Shown here in pieces: positions 45,321-54,058 of a stretch of DNA of 64,000 bases (position 1 is the stretch's first letter; every line of letters starts with the position of its first letter). A program made the translations under genes and the position numbers. The notes below the pieces were generated by a model. The model ran no database searches and was not told the origin of the DNA. It saw only the letters and a list, made by a program, of their open reading frames with translations. Where the stretch lies: NCBI RefSeq assembly GCF_002848005.1, contig NZ_PKHX01000004.1:179509-243508 (forward strand). Direction: 5' to 3'. Source of the DNA: Varibaculum cambriense. Lineage in GTDB: Bacteria; Actinomycetota; Actinomycetes; Actinomycetales; Actinomycetaceae.

Positions 45321-45818
45321 TTAACGGGTCATCCGAGATATCGTTTGTCCCGAATCTTCATCGACGATACTAAGACCATCCATTGTGAAGCCATTTACTC
45401 GCAAAAAACGGCGCTTCACCTGATCCGAACGCAATACCCAGGCTTGTGCAGGGGTATCAGCATCGAGTACATAATCCAAAAGCCGTTGAGCAATATCTGG
45501 AGAATAGCTCTCGCGGATAATACCGAAAAAAGCAATATCTAGGTTACGCGGAGCCGGCCCCAACTGATGATCATCTTGGGGTGAGGGAGTAACGTAGGCC
45601 ATTCCCACCACTTGGCGTCCCCGAGAAGCAAAGGCTATTCGGCGCCCTTTAGTCTGTAAAATCTGCTGGTGCCAATAACTGAGCAGTGCCTCTTCAGTAT
45701 GTTTTTCCCAAAAAGTCTCCGGAGCCTGACTGCCGATAGTTTCGGTTAGAATCCGGCGATGCGCCATGGCCGCGCCGGCAGCATCAACCAAAGTGGGAGT
45801 TCTTACTATCACCGGCAC
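45321..45818 (-). CDS. GNAT-fold acetyltransferase
   Basis: 165 residues. The pattern fits a GNAT: RRIAFASRGRQVVGMAYVTP as beta strands, then LDIAFFGIIRESYSPDIAQR in place of the usual acetyl-CoA loop, then LLDYVLDADTPAQAWVLRSD and FLRVNGFTMDG at the end. The R/Q-x-x-G-x-G/A loop is poorly kept, so activity is uncertain. Substrate unknown. Confidence 0.65.
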   Translation of the reverse strand: MPVIVRTPTLVDAAGAAMAHRRILTETIGSQAPETFWEKHTEEALLSYWHQQILQTKGRRIAFASRGRQVVGMAYVTPSPQDDHQLGPAPRNLDIAFFGIIRESYSPDIAQRLLDYVLDADTPAQAWVLRSDQVKRRFLRVNGFTMDGLSIVDEDSGQTISRMTR

Positions 45819-45840
45819 AGCTATTTCCTCTCTAAAAGCA

Positions 45841-45877
45841 CTTCGGGGCGACTAGCCTTATTGTAGTCGCCCCGAAG
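45841..45877 (-). terminator. Terminator after the Bax inhibitor-1 gene
   Basis: 14-bp perfect stem (CTTCGGGGCGACTA and its complement) with a 9-base loop, starting 13 bases from the Bax inhibitor-1 stop, followed by TGCTTTT on the minus strand; on the plus strand GTTTTTTATTT follows, so it may work both ways. Confidence 0.8.
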
Positions 45878-45890
45878 CAAAGTTTTTTAT

Positions 45891-46808
45891 TTAGTTGTCT
45901 CTCACGATCGCTAGGATCCGCAGGATCTCCACGTAGAGCCAGACCACCGTCACCATAATCCCCAGGGCGCAGCTCCAGGACATATCTTTATCCACCCCCA
46001 GGCGCACGCCCTCGCGAACCATATCGAAGTCTGAAATCAGGGACATGGCTCCAAAAATCACCGCGAATAGCCCCACCAACAGTCCTAAGGGCAGTCCCAT
46101 CACGGTAATCTGATCAATGTTACCTACCGCGCTGGAGGGAGTAACCATCGCTAACACCATCGCCAAGAGGCGATAAACAATGATTGAAACCATGCCAAGC
46201 AGCAAGATCTTCATGAACTTCGAGTTGACCCGCACCAGTCCCGATTTAAACAGCACCAGGCAGGTAACGAATACGGCAACTGTTCCGATCAGGGCTTGCA
46301 CGACGATCCCGGGATAGCTGTATTCAAAGAACGCGGAAACACCACCGATGAACAGCCCTTCAAAGAAGGAATAACCCAAAGTGATCGCCGCTGAAGGCTT
46401 ACGACGGAAGGAAGAAACCAACACCAGCGCGAAAGCCACCAAAGCGGAAACTGAAGAAATGGTGAGCATAGTTCCCGCGTTAGCCGTTAAGTCATTTACG
46501 CCCCAAAACCATAGCGCCGCCGCGGCCAGTACCATTACCCCGAAGCTCAGACCGGTGCGTACCAGCACATCGTCTAAAGTCATGGGACGGCTCACTCGCT
46601 GCTGCTCACCCAGTTGCTGACCTTGATCAAAGGTAGTTTGTCCGGGAATCGAGGTGCTTTGTCCGGGAACGCCGGGGGTAGCGGACTGCGGATATCTCGG
46701 ATTAGCGGACCGCGCGTCCCCTCCCACCTGGTAGCCAGGCATTTCGGGATAACCGGCGGGAGTGCGACGCATCTGCTCGCCTACTTGATTCATAACCGGA
46801 TTTGCCAT
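45891..46808 (-). CDS. Bax inhibitor-1/YccA-like membrane protein
   Basis: Seven membrane segments after a 90-residue Pro/Gly/Gln-rich cytoplasmic N-terminus; family text GYSFFEGLFIGGVSAFFEYS and DFDMVREGVRLGVDKDMSWS with the acidic pair near the C-terminus (DFD). Belongs to the actinobacterial PF12811-like branch. Cellular role unknown, perhaps a calcium or proton leak. Confidence 0.88.
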   Translation of the reverse strand: MANPVMNQVGEQMRRTPAGYPEMPGYQVGGDARSANPRYPQSATPGVPGQSTSIPGQTTFDQGQQLGEQQRVSRPMTLDDVLVRTGLSFGVMVLAAAALWFWGVNDLTANAGTMLTISSVSALVAFALVLVSSFRRKPSAAITLGYSFFEGLFIGGVSAFFEYSYPGIVVQALIGTVAVFVTCLVLFKSGLVRVNSKFMKILLLGMVSIIVYRLLAMVLAMVTPSSAVGNIDQITVMGLPLGLLVGLFAVIFGAMSLISDFDMVREGVRLGVDKDMSWSCALGIMVTVVWLYVEILRILAIVRDN

Positions 46809-47191
46809 CTAGATTTCTCCTTCTTCCGATACCAGCCACTTCCGCTTGGCAACTGCATTAGTTGCGCCCTGTAAGTTTTCAGAGGCGGAAGCCAGGCCAC
46901 TAATCAAATTATTAGTGAATGTTTCTTAAAACTTTCTGGATGACTTCCGCAAAAATAATGAGTGGTACCCCCGGTCGGACTCGAACCGACACTGGACTGA
47001 TTTTAAGTCAGCTGCCTCTACCGATTGGGCTACGGGGGCTTTACCAGGGCTTTTATTATTCCCTGGGATACGCTAGTGCGCACCAGCCAAGTTTTGTTTT
47101 ACCAAAAGTGAAAACCTTTTGTAAAGCGCCACTCCATATTAAACCTCAGGCATCCCCGATTGTCGAAACGAATAACCGCTAGCATAGGAAC
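46809..47191. other. Gap between Bax inhibitor-1 and nhaA
   Basis: Holds the minus-strand tRNA-Leu(UAA) and, at 46901-46920, a small hairpin (CACTAAT/ATTAGTG) upstream of the Bax inhibitor-1 gene. Nothing else is recognised; the 150 bases before nhaA have no clear promoter. Confidence 0.6.
46966..47039 (-). tRNA. tRNA with UAA anticodon (Leu), short variable loop
   Basis: 74 bases plus encoded CCA. Acceptor GCCCCCG/CGGGGGT (G-U first pair), D-arm GCCCAATCGGTAGAGGC, anticodon loop CTTAAAA giving UAA, T-arm GTCGGTTCGAGTCCGAC, discriminator A. The variable region is only five bases (CCAGT), whereas leucine tRNAs normally have a long one, as the CAA isoacceptor in this window does. Confidence 0.9.
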
Positions 47192-48565
47192 ATGCGCGAA
47201 AGACATGGAGACAAAGACACAGGATCCGGGAAAAAAGAAACGCAGCGGGACATTCATTACTTTCCGCTGGAAAAAGAGGTTGAAGAACTGGTTAGTCCCC
47301 CTGACTATCAGGATCTAGCAGCTCCCTCGCCTAAGGATTACAGCGAGGAATCTCCCCACGGGGTTGCTACCTCCATTAAGCGAGTACTAGCTAATGACAT
47401 CGTGGCCGGTATGATTTTGGTCTCCGCCGCTATCTTGGCGCTAATCCTGGCGAACGCCCCTTCCCCGGTGCGGGAAGGATATATGGCGCTTTCTAACTTT
47501 GAGTTTGGTCCGCGTTCCTTAGGGTTACACCTAGCGGTACATGAGTGGGCACAAGATGGCATTCTCACCCTGTTCTTCTTCGCGGTGGGCCTGGAACTAA
47601 AACAAGAGTTCGCGGTAGGTTCCCTGCACAATATTAAAGTTGCTGCCATGCCGATTATCGCTGCCCTTTTCGGGATGATCGGGCCGGCCACCGTCTACCT
47701 GGTAGTAACCGCTATTTCCGGGGATAACGCTTGGCACGGCTGGGCAATCCCCACCGCCACCGATATTGCTTTCGCAGTGGCGATTTTGCAGATCTTTGGA
47801 CGTGGCCTGCCCCTAGCGGCTCGCACCTTCCTGCTAACCCTGGCAGTCGCCGATGACTTGGGTGGGATTTTAGTAATCGCCATCTTCTATGCCACGGGAA
47901 TGAAATTTATTTCCCTATTGCTGGCGTTTATTTGCGCCGCGATTTTTGGTTTCTTAGCGCAAAAACGCTGGGGACGCTGGTGGATTCTAGTTCCCCTGGG
48001 TATTGTGACCTGGTACTTCATGTTTGATTCCGGGGTACACGCCACTATCTCCGGAGTGCTGCTAGGCATGACGGTTCCCGCCAAACAGCTCCCCGGCGAG
48101 AGTGAACCGGAAACTGAACGTCTCACGGAAGCAGTCAACCCCTTTAGCGCGGGACTGGCGGTGCCGATCTTCGCTTTCTTCGCTGCCGGGGTAAATGTGG
48201 TGGATGTGGCCGGCGGTCCCCTCAACGTGATTACCCACCCGATCGCGCTTTCGGTCATGCTGGCGATGCCCCTTGGTAAAGTGCTAGGAATCTTCGGTTC
48301 CGTAGCCCTGTTCACCAAGGTAACTCCCTTGACTCTAGGTGAGGGCGTAGGGCTGCGCGACGTACTCCCAGTTTCCATAACCGCTGGTATCGGCTTCACG
48401 GTGGCACTTCTGATTTCCCACCTGGCCTTTAGAGGGGACGCGGAACTGACCCAAGCAGGATCCTTGGGGGTATTGATGGGAACCTTCGCTTCCGTGATCC
48501 TGGCCGCCATCGCCCTGCAAATTCGGGTACGGCATTTAAAAGCTGCCGGAAAGATCCAAAGCTAA
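47192..48565 (+). CDS. nhaA: Na+/H+ antiporter NhaA
   Basis: Electrogenic sodium-proton exchanger. The ion-site motif VADDLGGI (the two Asp residues) and PTATDIAFAVAIL (the crossing TM4 segment) are intact, with about eleven membrane segments. The 60-residue hydrophilic N-terminus is longer than in E. coli. Ends at a strong bidirectional terminator. Confidence 0.95.
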   Translation: MRERHGDKDTGSGKKETQRDIHYFPLEKEVEELVSPPDYQDLAAPSPKDYSEESPHGVATSIKRVLANDIVAGMILVSAAILALILANAPSPVREGYMALSNFEFGPRSLGLHLAVHEWAQDGILTLFFFAVGLELKQEFAVGSLHNIKVAAMPIIAALFGMIGPATVYLVVTAISGDNAWHGWAIPTATDIAFAVAILQIFGRGLPLAARTFLLTLAVADDLGGILVIAIFYATGMKFISLLLAFICAAIFGFLAQKRWGRWWILVPLGIVTWYFMFDSGVHATISGVLLGMTVPAKQLPGESEPETERLTEAVNPFSAGLAVPIFAFFAAGVNVVDVAGGPLNVITHPIALSVMLAMPLGKVLGIFGSVALFTKVTPLTLGEGVGLRDVLPVSITAGIGFTVALLISHLAFRGDAELTQAGSLGVLMGTFASVILAAIALQIRVRHLKAAGKIQS

Positions 48566-48570
48566 AACCT

Positions 48571-48618
48571 AAAGCCTCCCTAGCTCTTCCTGGCTGAGCA
48601 GGTGCTAGGGAGGCTTTT
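48571..48618. terminator. Bidirectional terminator between nhaA and hisS
   Basis: AAAGCCTCCCTAGC (48571-48584) pairs with GCTAGGGAGGCTTTT (48604-48618) across a 19-base loop; T-runs flank both sides. Serves both converging genes. Confidence 0.9.
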
Positions 48619-48639
48619 AGAGCGATTGTGCTCCTCGTG

Positions 48640-49944
48640 CTAGTTTTCGAGGACGCGCGCCTGCTCCAGCAAAGCCGCAAAGTCCGGGTTATCCTGGTCT
48701 GCAACCTCTAGGTAACGACTAGGCAGCAACGCCCGGTTGTAGCCGAGGGAGGCTGCCTGCTCGAAGAAGCCGGCCGACATTTTGCGCGGGGCTTTCAGCA
48801 GACCGGCGTTACTAGCTCCGGCTGCCAGCAGTCCTTCGCGCAGATGCAACGCCGCTAAGGCTTCATGGGGCTTTTGATAGGCCAGCGCCACTTTTAGCTG
48901 CTGCCCTTCCTCAGGCAGGGATACTAGATCCACGATCCGTTCAAACCCGAAGCTGAAGCCAACGGCGGGGACATCTCGCCCCAGCCAGCGCCCTACTACC
49001 CCGTCATAGCGTCCGCCTCCACAAATCGAGGAGCCGGAGGCGGTGTGGGAAACTTCGAAAATCGGGCCGGTGTAATACCCCATGCCGCGCACCAAAGTGG
49101 GGGTGAAAGAAACCTTGATATCCGGGGCGATTTCTCGCACTTGGGAGGCGATTATCCCCAGGTCAAACAGCGGAAGTTCGGCGTTAAGAGAAGGAACCTG
49201 CACGGTTTCCACGTCACTGCCCAGTTCTAGCTTTGCGATACTACTTACTGCTTCTACTAGGGATTTTGCTTGGGAGTCAGTGGCGATTTCCTGCCCGACT
49301 AGTTCTTTTATAACGCCCTCTTCTCCGATTTTTTCCAGTTTGTCGAGGGTGATGAAGGCGCTATCGTGTTTTTCGTCTGCAACCCCGGCCGCTTTCATTA
49401 GTTCCCGTAGGAACCGGCGATCGTTAAGCAAAATCGTGGAATCTTTATCTAGCCCCAGTTTGCCGATTGCGTTCCACATGGTCACGATGATTTCGACTTC
49501 TGCGCTAAAGGAGGCCTCCCCCAAAATATCGATATCTACCTGGTTAAACTGGCGGAAACGACCCTTTTGCGGGCGCTCAGCGCGCCATACCGGACCGGTC
49601 TGGAAGGCACGAAACACGTTGGGCAGTTCGGCCTGGTGACTGGCGAAGTAGCGGGTTAGGGGAAGGGTCAAGTCATAGCGTAGTCCCAGGTCTACGGCCT
49701 CGGCGGGCAGGATACCGGTTTGGGGATCCAGGCCGCGTCGCATCACCTGGAAAATCATTTTCTCGTTTTCCCCACCTTGCCCAGATTGCAGCCGTTCAAT
49801 CGGCTCCAGGGCAGGGGTTTCTATCTCCATGAACCCCAGGGAAGTATAGGTTTCGCGCAGGACGCTAAGGACGCGTTCACGCCAAGTTTTTTCGGTGGGT
49901 AGAAAGTCTCGCATCCCGCGAGTAGCAACAATTTTTCCAGACAT
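48640..49944 (-). CDS. hisS: Histidyl-tRNA synthetase
   Basis: Class II synthetase. N-terminal ATRGMRDFLP, motif 2 FRAFQTGPVWRAERPQKGRF, and the HisA/HisB signatures LVRGMGYYTGPIFEV and GGGRYDGVVG, then SFGFERI (motif 3). 434 residues. Converges with nhaA. Confidence 0.96.
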   Translation of the reverse strand: MSGKIVATRGMRDFLPTEKTWRERVLSVLRETYTSLGFMEIETPALEPIERLQSGQGGENEKMIFQVMRRGLDPQTGILPAEAVDLGLRYDLTLPLTRYFASHQAELPNVFRAFQTGPVWRAERPQKGRFRQFNQVDIDILGEASFSAEVEIIVTMWNAIGKLGLDKDSTILLNDRRFLRELMKAAGVADEKHDSAFITLDKLEKIGEEGVIKELVGQEIATDSQAKSLVEAVSSIAKLELGSDVETVQVPSLNAELPLFDLGIIASQVREIAPDIKVSFTPTLVRGMGYYTGPIFEVSHTASGSSICGGGRYDGVVGRWLGRDVPAVGFSFGFERIVDLVSLPEEGQQLKVALAYQKPHEALAALHLREGLLAAGASNAGLLKAPRKMSAGFFEQAASLGYNRALLPSRYLEVADQDNPDFAALLEQARVLEN

Positions 49945-50041
49945 GACTATAACTTTAGCATTGGCGCAAGTTCGGCTTTGGGACTAAAAAGATTACAACT
50001 TTCAAAGTAAATAAAGGTTAAAAAGGTGAATGTGCCAGTGG

Positions 50042-50114
50042 TACCCCCAACGGGATTCGAACCCGTGTCTACGCCGTGAGAGGGCGGTGTCCTAGGCCTC
50101 TAGACTATGGGGGC
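50042..50114 (-). tRNA. tRNA-Glu (CTC)
   Basis: Acceptor GCCCCCA/TGGGGGT, anticodon loop CCTCTCA giving CTC, T-arm CGGGTTCGAATCCCG, CCA encoded next to it. Adjacent to tRNA-Gln and gltX. Confidence 0.95.
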
Positions 50115-50146
50115 CAGAAACAAGAACCAGCAGGTTCCCATTTTTG

Positions 50147-50218
50147 CTGGGGTACCAGGACTTGAACCTAGAATGGCTGAACCAGAATCAGCTGTGTTAC
50201 CGATTACACCATACCCCA
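50147..50218 (-). tRNA. tRNA-Gln (CTG)
   Basis: Acceptor TGGGGTA/TACCCCA, anticodon loop TTCTGGT giving CTG, T-arm TAGGTTCAAGTCCTG, discriminator G. It lies 101 bases from gltX; a non-discriminating GluRS would charge both tRNAs of this cluster with glutamate. Confidence 0.95.
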
Positions 50219-50319
50219 AGGGCTGCTAACCGCGGCTTGCGCCGGGCTGCAGTCATCTACTCTAACGCAGGCACTTAGGCAGCTTCAAATAAATTCCTTG
50301 TGTGACTAATCACCTGACG

Positions 50320-51852
50320 TTACGCCTGTTCCAGATGGTTTTGTAGTTTATGCAGGCGTTTTATGGTGGCCTCTTTCCCCAAGATTCCAATGGAGTCAAA
50401 TACCGGGATCGACACGTTAGAGCCGGTGATCGCCATAAAGAGCGGTTGGAAAGCAACGCGAGGTTTAAGCCCCATTTCTTCGACCATTACCTGGCTCATA
50501 GCGGCTTTAACCGCCTCGGGATCTCCAATGGTGCCGGCCTCGCCAACTTGGCCTTCTGGCAGGTCTGCTACTACTTTGGCCGCGGCCTCGAGTACCTGCG
50601 GGGCATTATCTTTGAGTTTACGTAGCGGCTTTTCTTGATATTCCACCTGGTCATCCGCAATAAACAGGAATCCCAGCAGGCTCTTAGCTTGGGAAAGTAC
50701 CTGCATTCGGCTTTGGGCAAGCGGAGCGGCAGCCTCCAAAAGCTGTTTTTCTTTATCGGTTAAATCGGCGAGGTTATCGGCGCTTATAAATCCGCCGGCG
50801 TGCAGATAGGGAACGATCCGCTCAGTGAAATCACCGGTTTCCAGCATCCGAATATGGTCAGCGTTAATCGCCAGTGCTTTCTTGGAGTCAAAGCGCGCCG
50901 GATTGGGGTTGACGTCCTCAATATCGAAGGCCGCGATCATCTCTTCCTTGCTAAACACGTCCCGATCGGCCGATAAAGCCCACCCTAACAGCGCTAAATA
51001 GTTCACTAGCCCTTCGGGGATCATCCCGTTTTCCCGGTGCAACAGCAGGTTAGATTCTGGATCCCGCTTAGATAGTTTCTTATTGCCCTCCCCCATGACG
51101 TAGGGCAGGTGCGCGAACTCGGGGACGCGGTCTGCGATCCCTAACTCGATGAGGGCGCGGTAAAGCACGATTTGGCGGGGAGTGGACGAGAGCAGGTCTT
51201 CTCCGCGCAGCACGTGCGTAATATGCATTAGGGCGTCATCTACTGGGTTTACCAGGGTGTAGAGGGGGTCGCCGCCGCCGCGCACAATCACATAGTCGGG
51301 AACTGAACCGGCTTGGAAAGTGATGTCTCCGCGTACCAGGTCATGGAAAGTAATATCTTCATCGGGCATCCGCATGCGCAAAACCGGCTGGCGCCCTTCC
51401 GCGCGAAAAGCCGCAATCTGTTCTTCCGTCAGGTTGCGGTCATAGCCGTCATAGCCCAGATGTGGGTTACGCCCGGCGGCTTTATGACGCGCCGCAATTT
51501 CCTCGGGGGTGGAATAAGATTCGTAGGCATACCCCCCAGCGAGCAGCTTATCCGCTACCTCTTTGTAGATATCCATCCGTTCGCTTTGCCGGTAGGGGCC
51601 GTAGGGGCCGCCCTTGCCGACGCCCTCGTCCCAATCTAGCCCCAGCCAGCGCAGCGACTCTAGGATTTGCTCAAAGGATTCTTCTGAGTCGCGTTTGGCG
51701 TCGGTGTCCTCGATCCGGAAAACGAAAGTTCCCCCGGTATGGCGCGCGTAAGCCCAGTTAAACAGGCAGGTACGCACCATTCCCACATGTGGGGTACCAG
51801 TGGGTGAAGGGCAAAACCGCACCCGAATAGGGGAAGTGGAATCCGGATTCAT
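50320..51852 (-). CDS. gltX: Glutamyl-tRNA synthetase
   Basis: Class I synthetase with the HIGH region [20 protein letters not shown], and [12 protein letters not shown] as KMSKS. The full-length C-terminal anticodon-binding domain separates it from the GluQ paralogue in this window. The FAH hydrolase gene, its usual actinobacterial neighbour, is 1.4 kb away, separated by malY. Actinobacteria often use GatCAB, so it may be non-discriminating. Confidence 0.96.
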   Translation of the reverse strand: MNPDSTSPIRVRFCPSPTGTPHVGMVRTCLFNWAYARHTGGTFVFRIEDTDAKRDSEESFEQILESLRWLGLDWDEGVGKGGPYGPYRQSERMDIYKEVADKLLAGGYAYESYSTPEEIAARHKAAGRNPHLGYDGYDRNLTEEQIAAFRAEGRQPVLRMRMPDEDITFHDLVRGDITFQAGSVPDYVIVRGGGDPLYTLVNPVDDALMHITHVLRGEDLLSSTPRQIVLYRALIELGIADRVPEFAHLPYVMGEGNKKLSKRDPESNLLLHRENGMIPEGLVNYLALLGWALSADRDVFSKEEMIAAFDIEDVNPNPARFDSKKALAINADHIRMLETGDFTERIVPYLHAGGFISADNLADLTDKEKQLLEAAAPLAQSRMQVLSQAKSLLGFLFIADDQVEYQEKPLRKLKDNAPQVLEAAAKVVADLPEGQVGEAGTIGDPEAVKAAMSQVMVEEMGLKPRVAFQPLFMAITGSNVSIPVFDSIGILGKEATIKRLHKLQNHLEQA

Positions 51853-52026
51853 ACCTATAATCTCCTTGCGTAAAATCGTTAGTTCCCCTTGATTCTACTT
51901 CGCGCCCCGCCTGATTCTCGAACCTGAAGGATTGGGAAGAGAGGCTACGCGTGTCCGATTCGTTTTCGATGGCCTGCTCTAAGCCGTAAACCACTGCAGG
52001 TACAGCTAGAGGCGTAGGGTGGATAT

Positions 52027-53211
52027 ATGCAAGATTTTGACCGCTTATCCCTGCAGGAACTACGCCGTAGAGGATCTTTAAAATGGACGGGAAAAACCTT
52101 GGAGGGCGAGCCTTTATGGGGAGCCTGGGTTGCGGAAATGGATTTTGGAACCGCGCCTGCGGTTGCACGCTGCCTGCACCGCGCTATCGATGATGGTTTC
52201 TTTGGCTATATGCCGCCGCGACTGGCAAATGATCTCCAGCGAGAAACCGGGCGTTTTCTCGCTGCATCCTATGGGTGGCAGGTTAGCGCCGAAGATGTGT
52301 TTATTTCCTCCGATGTACTTTCGATTCTGCGTGCCCAAATCCAACTGATGACTAACCCCGGAGAAGCGGTGGTGGTACCTACTCCCGCCTATATGCCGTT
52401 TTTAACTATCCCCATCCAGGCAGGACGGGAACTAATCGAAGTTAAAAGTCGCTATTATCAGGGACGTTGGGAGCTTGACTTTGCGGCGCTCGATAGAGCC
52501 CTTCGTCAGGAAAAAGCTAAGTTGCTGGTGCTTTGTAACCCGTGGAACCCCACCGGGAGAGTCCTCAGCGAAGCCGAGCTGCGAAAAGTAGGGCAGCTGG
52601 CACTTGCCCATCAAGTAACGGTGTTTGCGGATGAAATCCATGCTCCCTTGGTGCTGACCGATAAGGCTCGCCACATTCCTTTCGCTAGCCTAGACCCGGA
52701 GTTTGCCCAGATCACCGTGACTGCGCATGCGGCCTCTAAAGGCTGGAATTTGGCGGGTCTCCATTGCGCGCAAATGATTTTGCCGCCCTCGCCGCTACGC
52801 GATCAATTTGAAGAGTCAGGGGTAACTACCCAGCTAGCGATGGGCGCGACTCCTCTGGGGGCACTGGCTGCCCGGGCTGCCTATCAAGAGGGCGGCGCTT
52901 GGCTGCAAGAAATCAAAGCTTATATTAGCGAAAACCTTGCCCGCTCCCGGGACTTGGCGCTGCAGATTGCTCCCCGGCTGCAAATCCCGGAAGTGGAAGG
53001 CACCTACCTGTCACTATGGGACGCGAGTAACTATGGCGAAAACCCGGTCAAAATCGCGGAGGAGAAAGCGCGAGTAGGGGTAAATGGCGGCGAAATCCTG
53101 GGTACCGGATACCCCGGGTTGTTGCGGCTTAACGCCGCTACTCCCCGCTACCTGTTCCTGGAGATGACCCGGCGGCTAGCTAGCGCGCTGCGAGAAGCAG
53201 AAAATGATTAG
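52027..53211 (+). CDS. MalY/PatB-type aminotransferase-fold C-S lyase
   Basis: PLP enzyme, fold type I, predicted cystathionine beta-lyase-like activity. The Schiff-base Lys is in HAASKGWNLAGLHCAQ near residue 238; the N-terminal LKWTGKTLEGEPLWGAWVAE and the NPWNPTGRV loop are typical. Its divergence from gltX leaves 174 bases between them. It lies between gltX and the FAH gene, which are neighbours in mycobacteria, so it was inserted there. Confidence 0.88.
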   Translation: MQDFDRLSLQELRRRGSLKWTGKTLEGEPLWGAWVAEMDFGTAPAVARCLHRAIDDGFFGYMPPRLANDLQRETGRFLAASYGWQVSAEDVFISSDVLSILRAQIQLMTNPGEAVVVPTPAYMPFLTIPIQAGRELIEVKSRYYQGRWELDFAALDRALRQEKAKLLVLCNPWNPTGRVLSEAELRKVGQLALAHQVTVFADEIHAPLVLTDKARHIPFASLDPEFAQITVTAHAASKGWNLAGLHCAQMILPPSPLRDQFEESGVTTQLAMGATPLGALAARAAYQEGGAWLQEIKAYISENLARSRDLALQIAPRLQIPEVEGTYLSLWDASNYGENPVKIAEEKARVGVNGGEILGTGYPGLLRLNAATPRYLFLEMTRRLASALREAEND

Positions 53212-53241
53212 GGTTTCTGCACAGCAGCTGGTGTAAATGGG

Positions 53242-54003
53242 TTAGCGGTTGGCGCTAACCACCATATTTTCCATCTGTCCTACCCCGGTGATGGCGCTTG
53301 TTAGGCGCTCACCAGCGCTTAAGGGCTGTGGCAACTCGATTCCTCCTACGATCACTACGTCCCCGGGTAGCAGGGTAATCATAGAACTTACCTTCGCGAA
53401 AGTCTCAGCGGCTTTCAGCGGCAAGTCTGCGCTGCTAACGGAGGCAATCTCCTGCCCGGAAACGCTAGCGCTAATGGTGACGTTATCGGGATTAAAACCA
53501 GGGTCAACTACAATCCACGGACCGATTGCGGCAGAAGTGTCCCAAGCCTTGGACTGAGTGAAACTAATTTCATCCCCGCCGCTCGCAAAGTCTACCCCGA
53601 TAGTCCACCCAGCGATCACCGACCCCACCTGCTCCGGGGTCACGTTTTTACAAATAGTCTTGGCGACCGCTGCGATCCCCACGAAGGCGCGTGCCGTGCC
53701 GCCTCCCCAAGCAGGAATGGCGATGGGGTCATCTGGTCCAATCACCGCCGTATTGGGTTTGATAGCCACCTGTGGCCACTCGTCTCCCGCCGCTTTACCC
53801 GGCAGATTCGCGCAGCAGCTAACTGCTTTCGAGCGGGGAATCACCGGAGATAGCAGCCGCGCCTCCTCTAAGTTATATAGCTGCCCGGAAGGTTCCGCCT
53901 TTTGGAACAGGGGGTCACCTTTGAGGGCAACGATTCGCTCACTTTCGTCCTCTAGAGCTCCGTAAATAGGGTTGGCATCGATCCGAAATCGCACAATCTT
54001 CAT
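53242..54003 (-). CDS. Fumarylacetoacetate hydrolase-family protein
   Basis: FAH-fold hydrolase or decarboxylase. VGIAAVAKT and SFTQSKAWDTSAAIGPWIV and LLPGDVVIVGG-type text is present; the metal-binding E-x-E segment is weak. The start is taken at the ATG giving MKIVRFRIDANPIYGALEDE, the family N-terminus; 73 codons further upstream are open but unlike the family and overlap the SNF2 start. A TAGACT box 8 bases before the ATG suggests a leaderless mRNA. Confidence 0.88.
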   Translation of the reverse strand: MKIVRFRIDANPIYGALEDESERIVALKGDPLFQKAEPSGQLYNLEEARLLSPVIPRSKAVSCCANLPGKAAGDEWPQVAIKPNTAVIGPDDPIAIPAWGGGTARAFVGIAAVAKTICKNVTPEQVGSVIAGWTIGVDFASGGDEISFTQSKAWDTSAAIGPWIVVDPGFNPDNVTISASVSGQEIASVSSADLPLKAAETFAKVSSMITLLPGDVVIVGGIELPQPLSAGERLTSAITGVGQMENMVVSANR

Positions 54004-54058
54004 AGAGCCCAGTCTAACGCCCTTGCTAAAGTAGAAAGGATGAGCCAAGGAGGAACGC

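Noticed and set aside
47887..48510. Long open frame opposite nhaA
   Set aside because: Low-complexity antisense translation of membrane-protein codons; nhaA is complete in the other strand.
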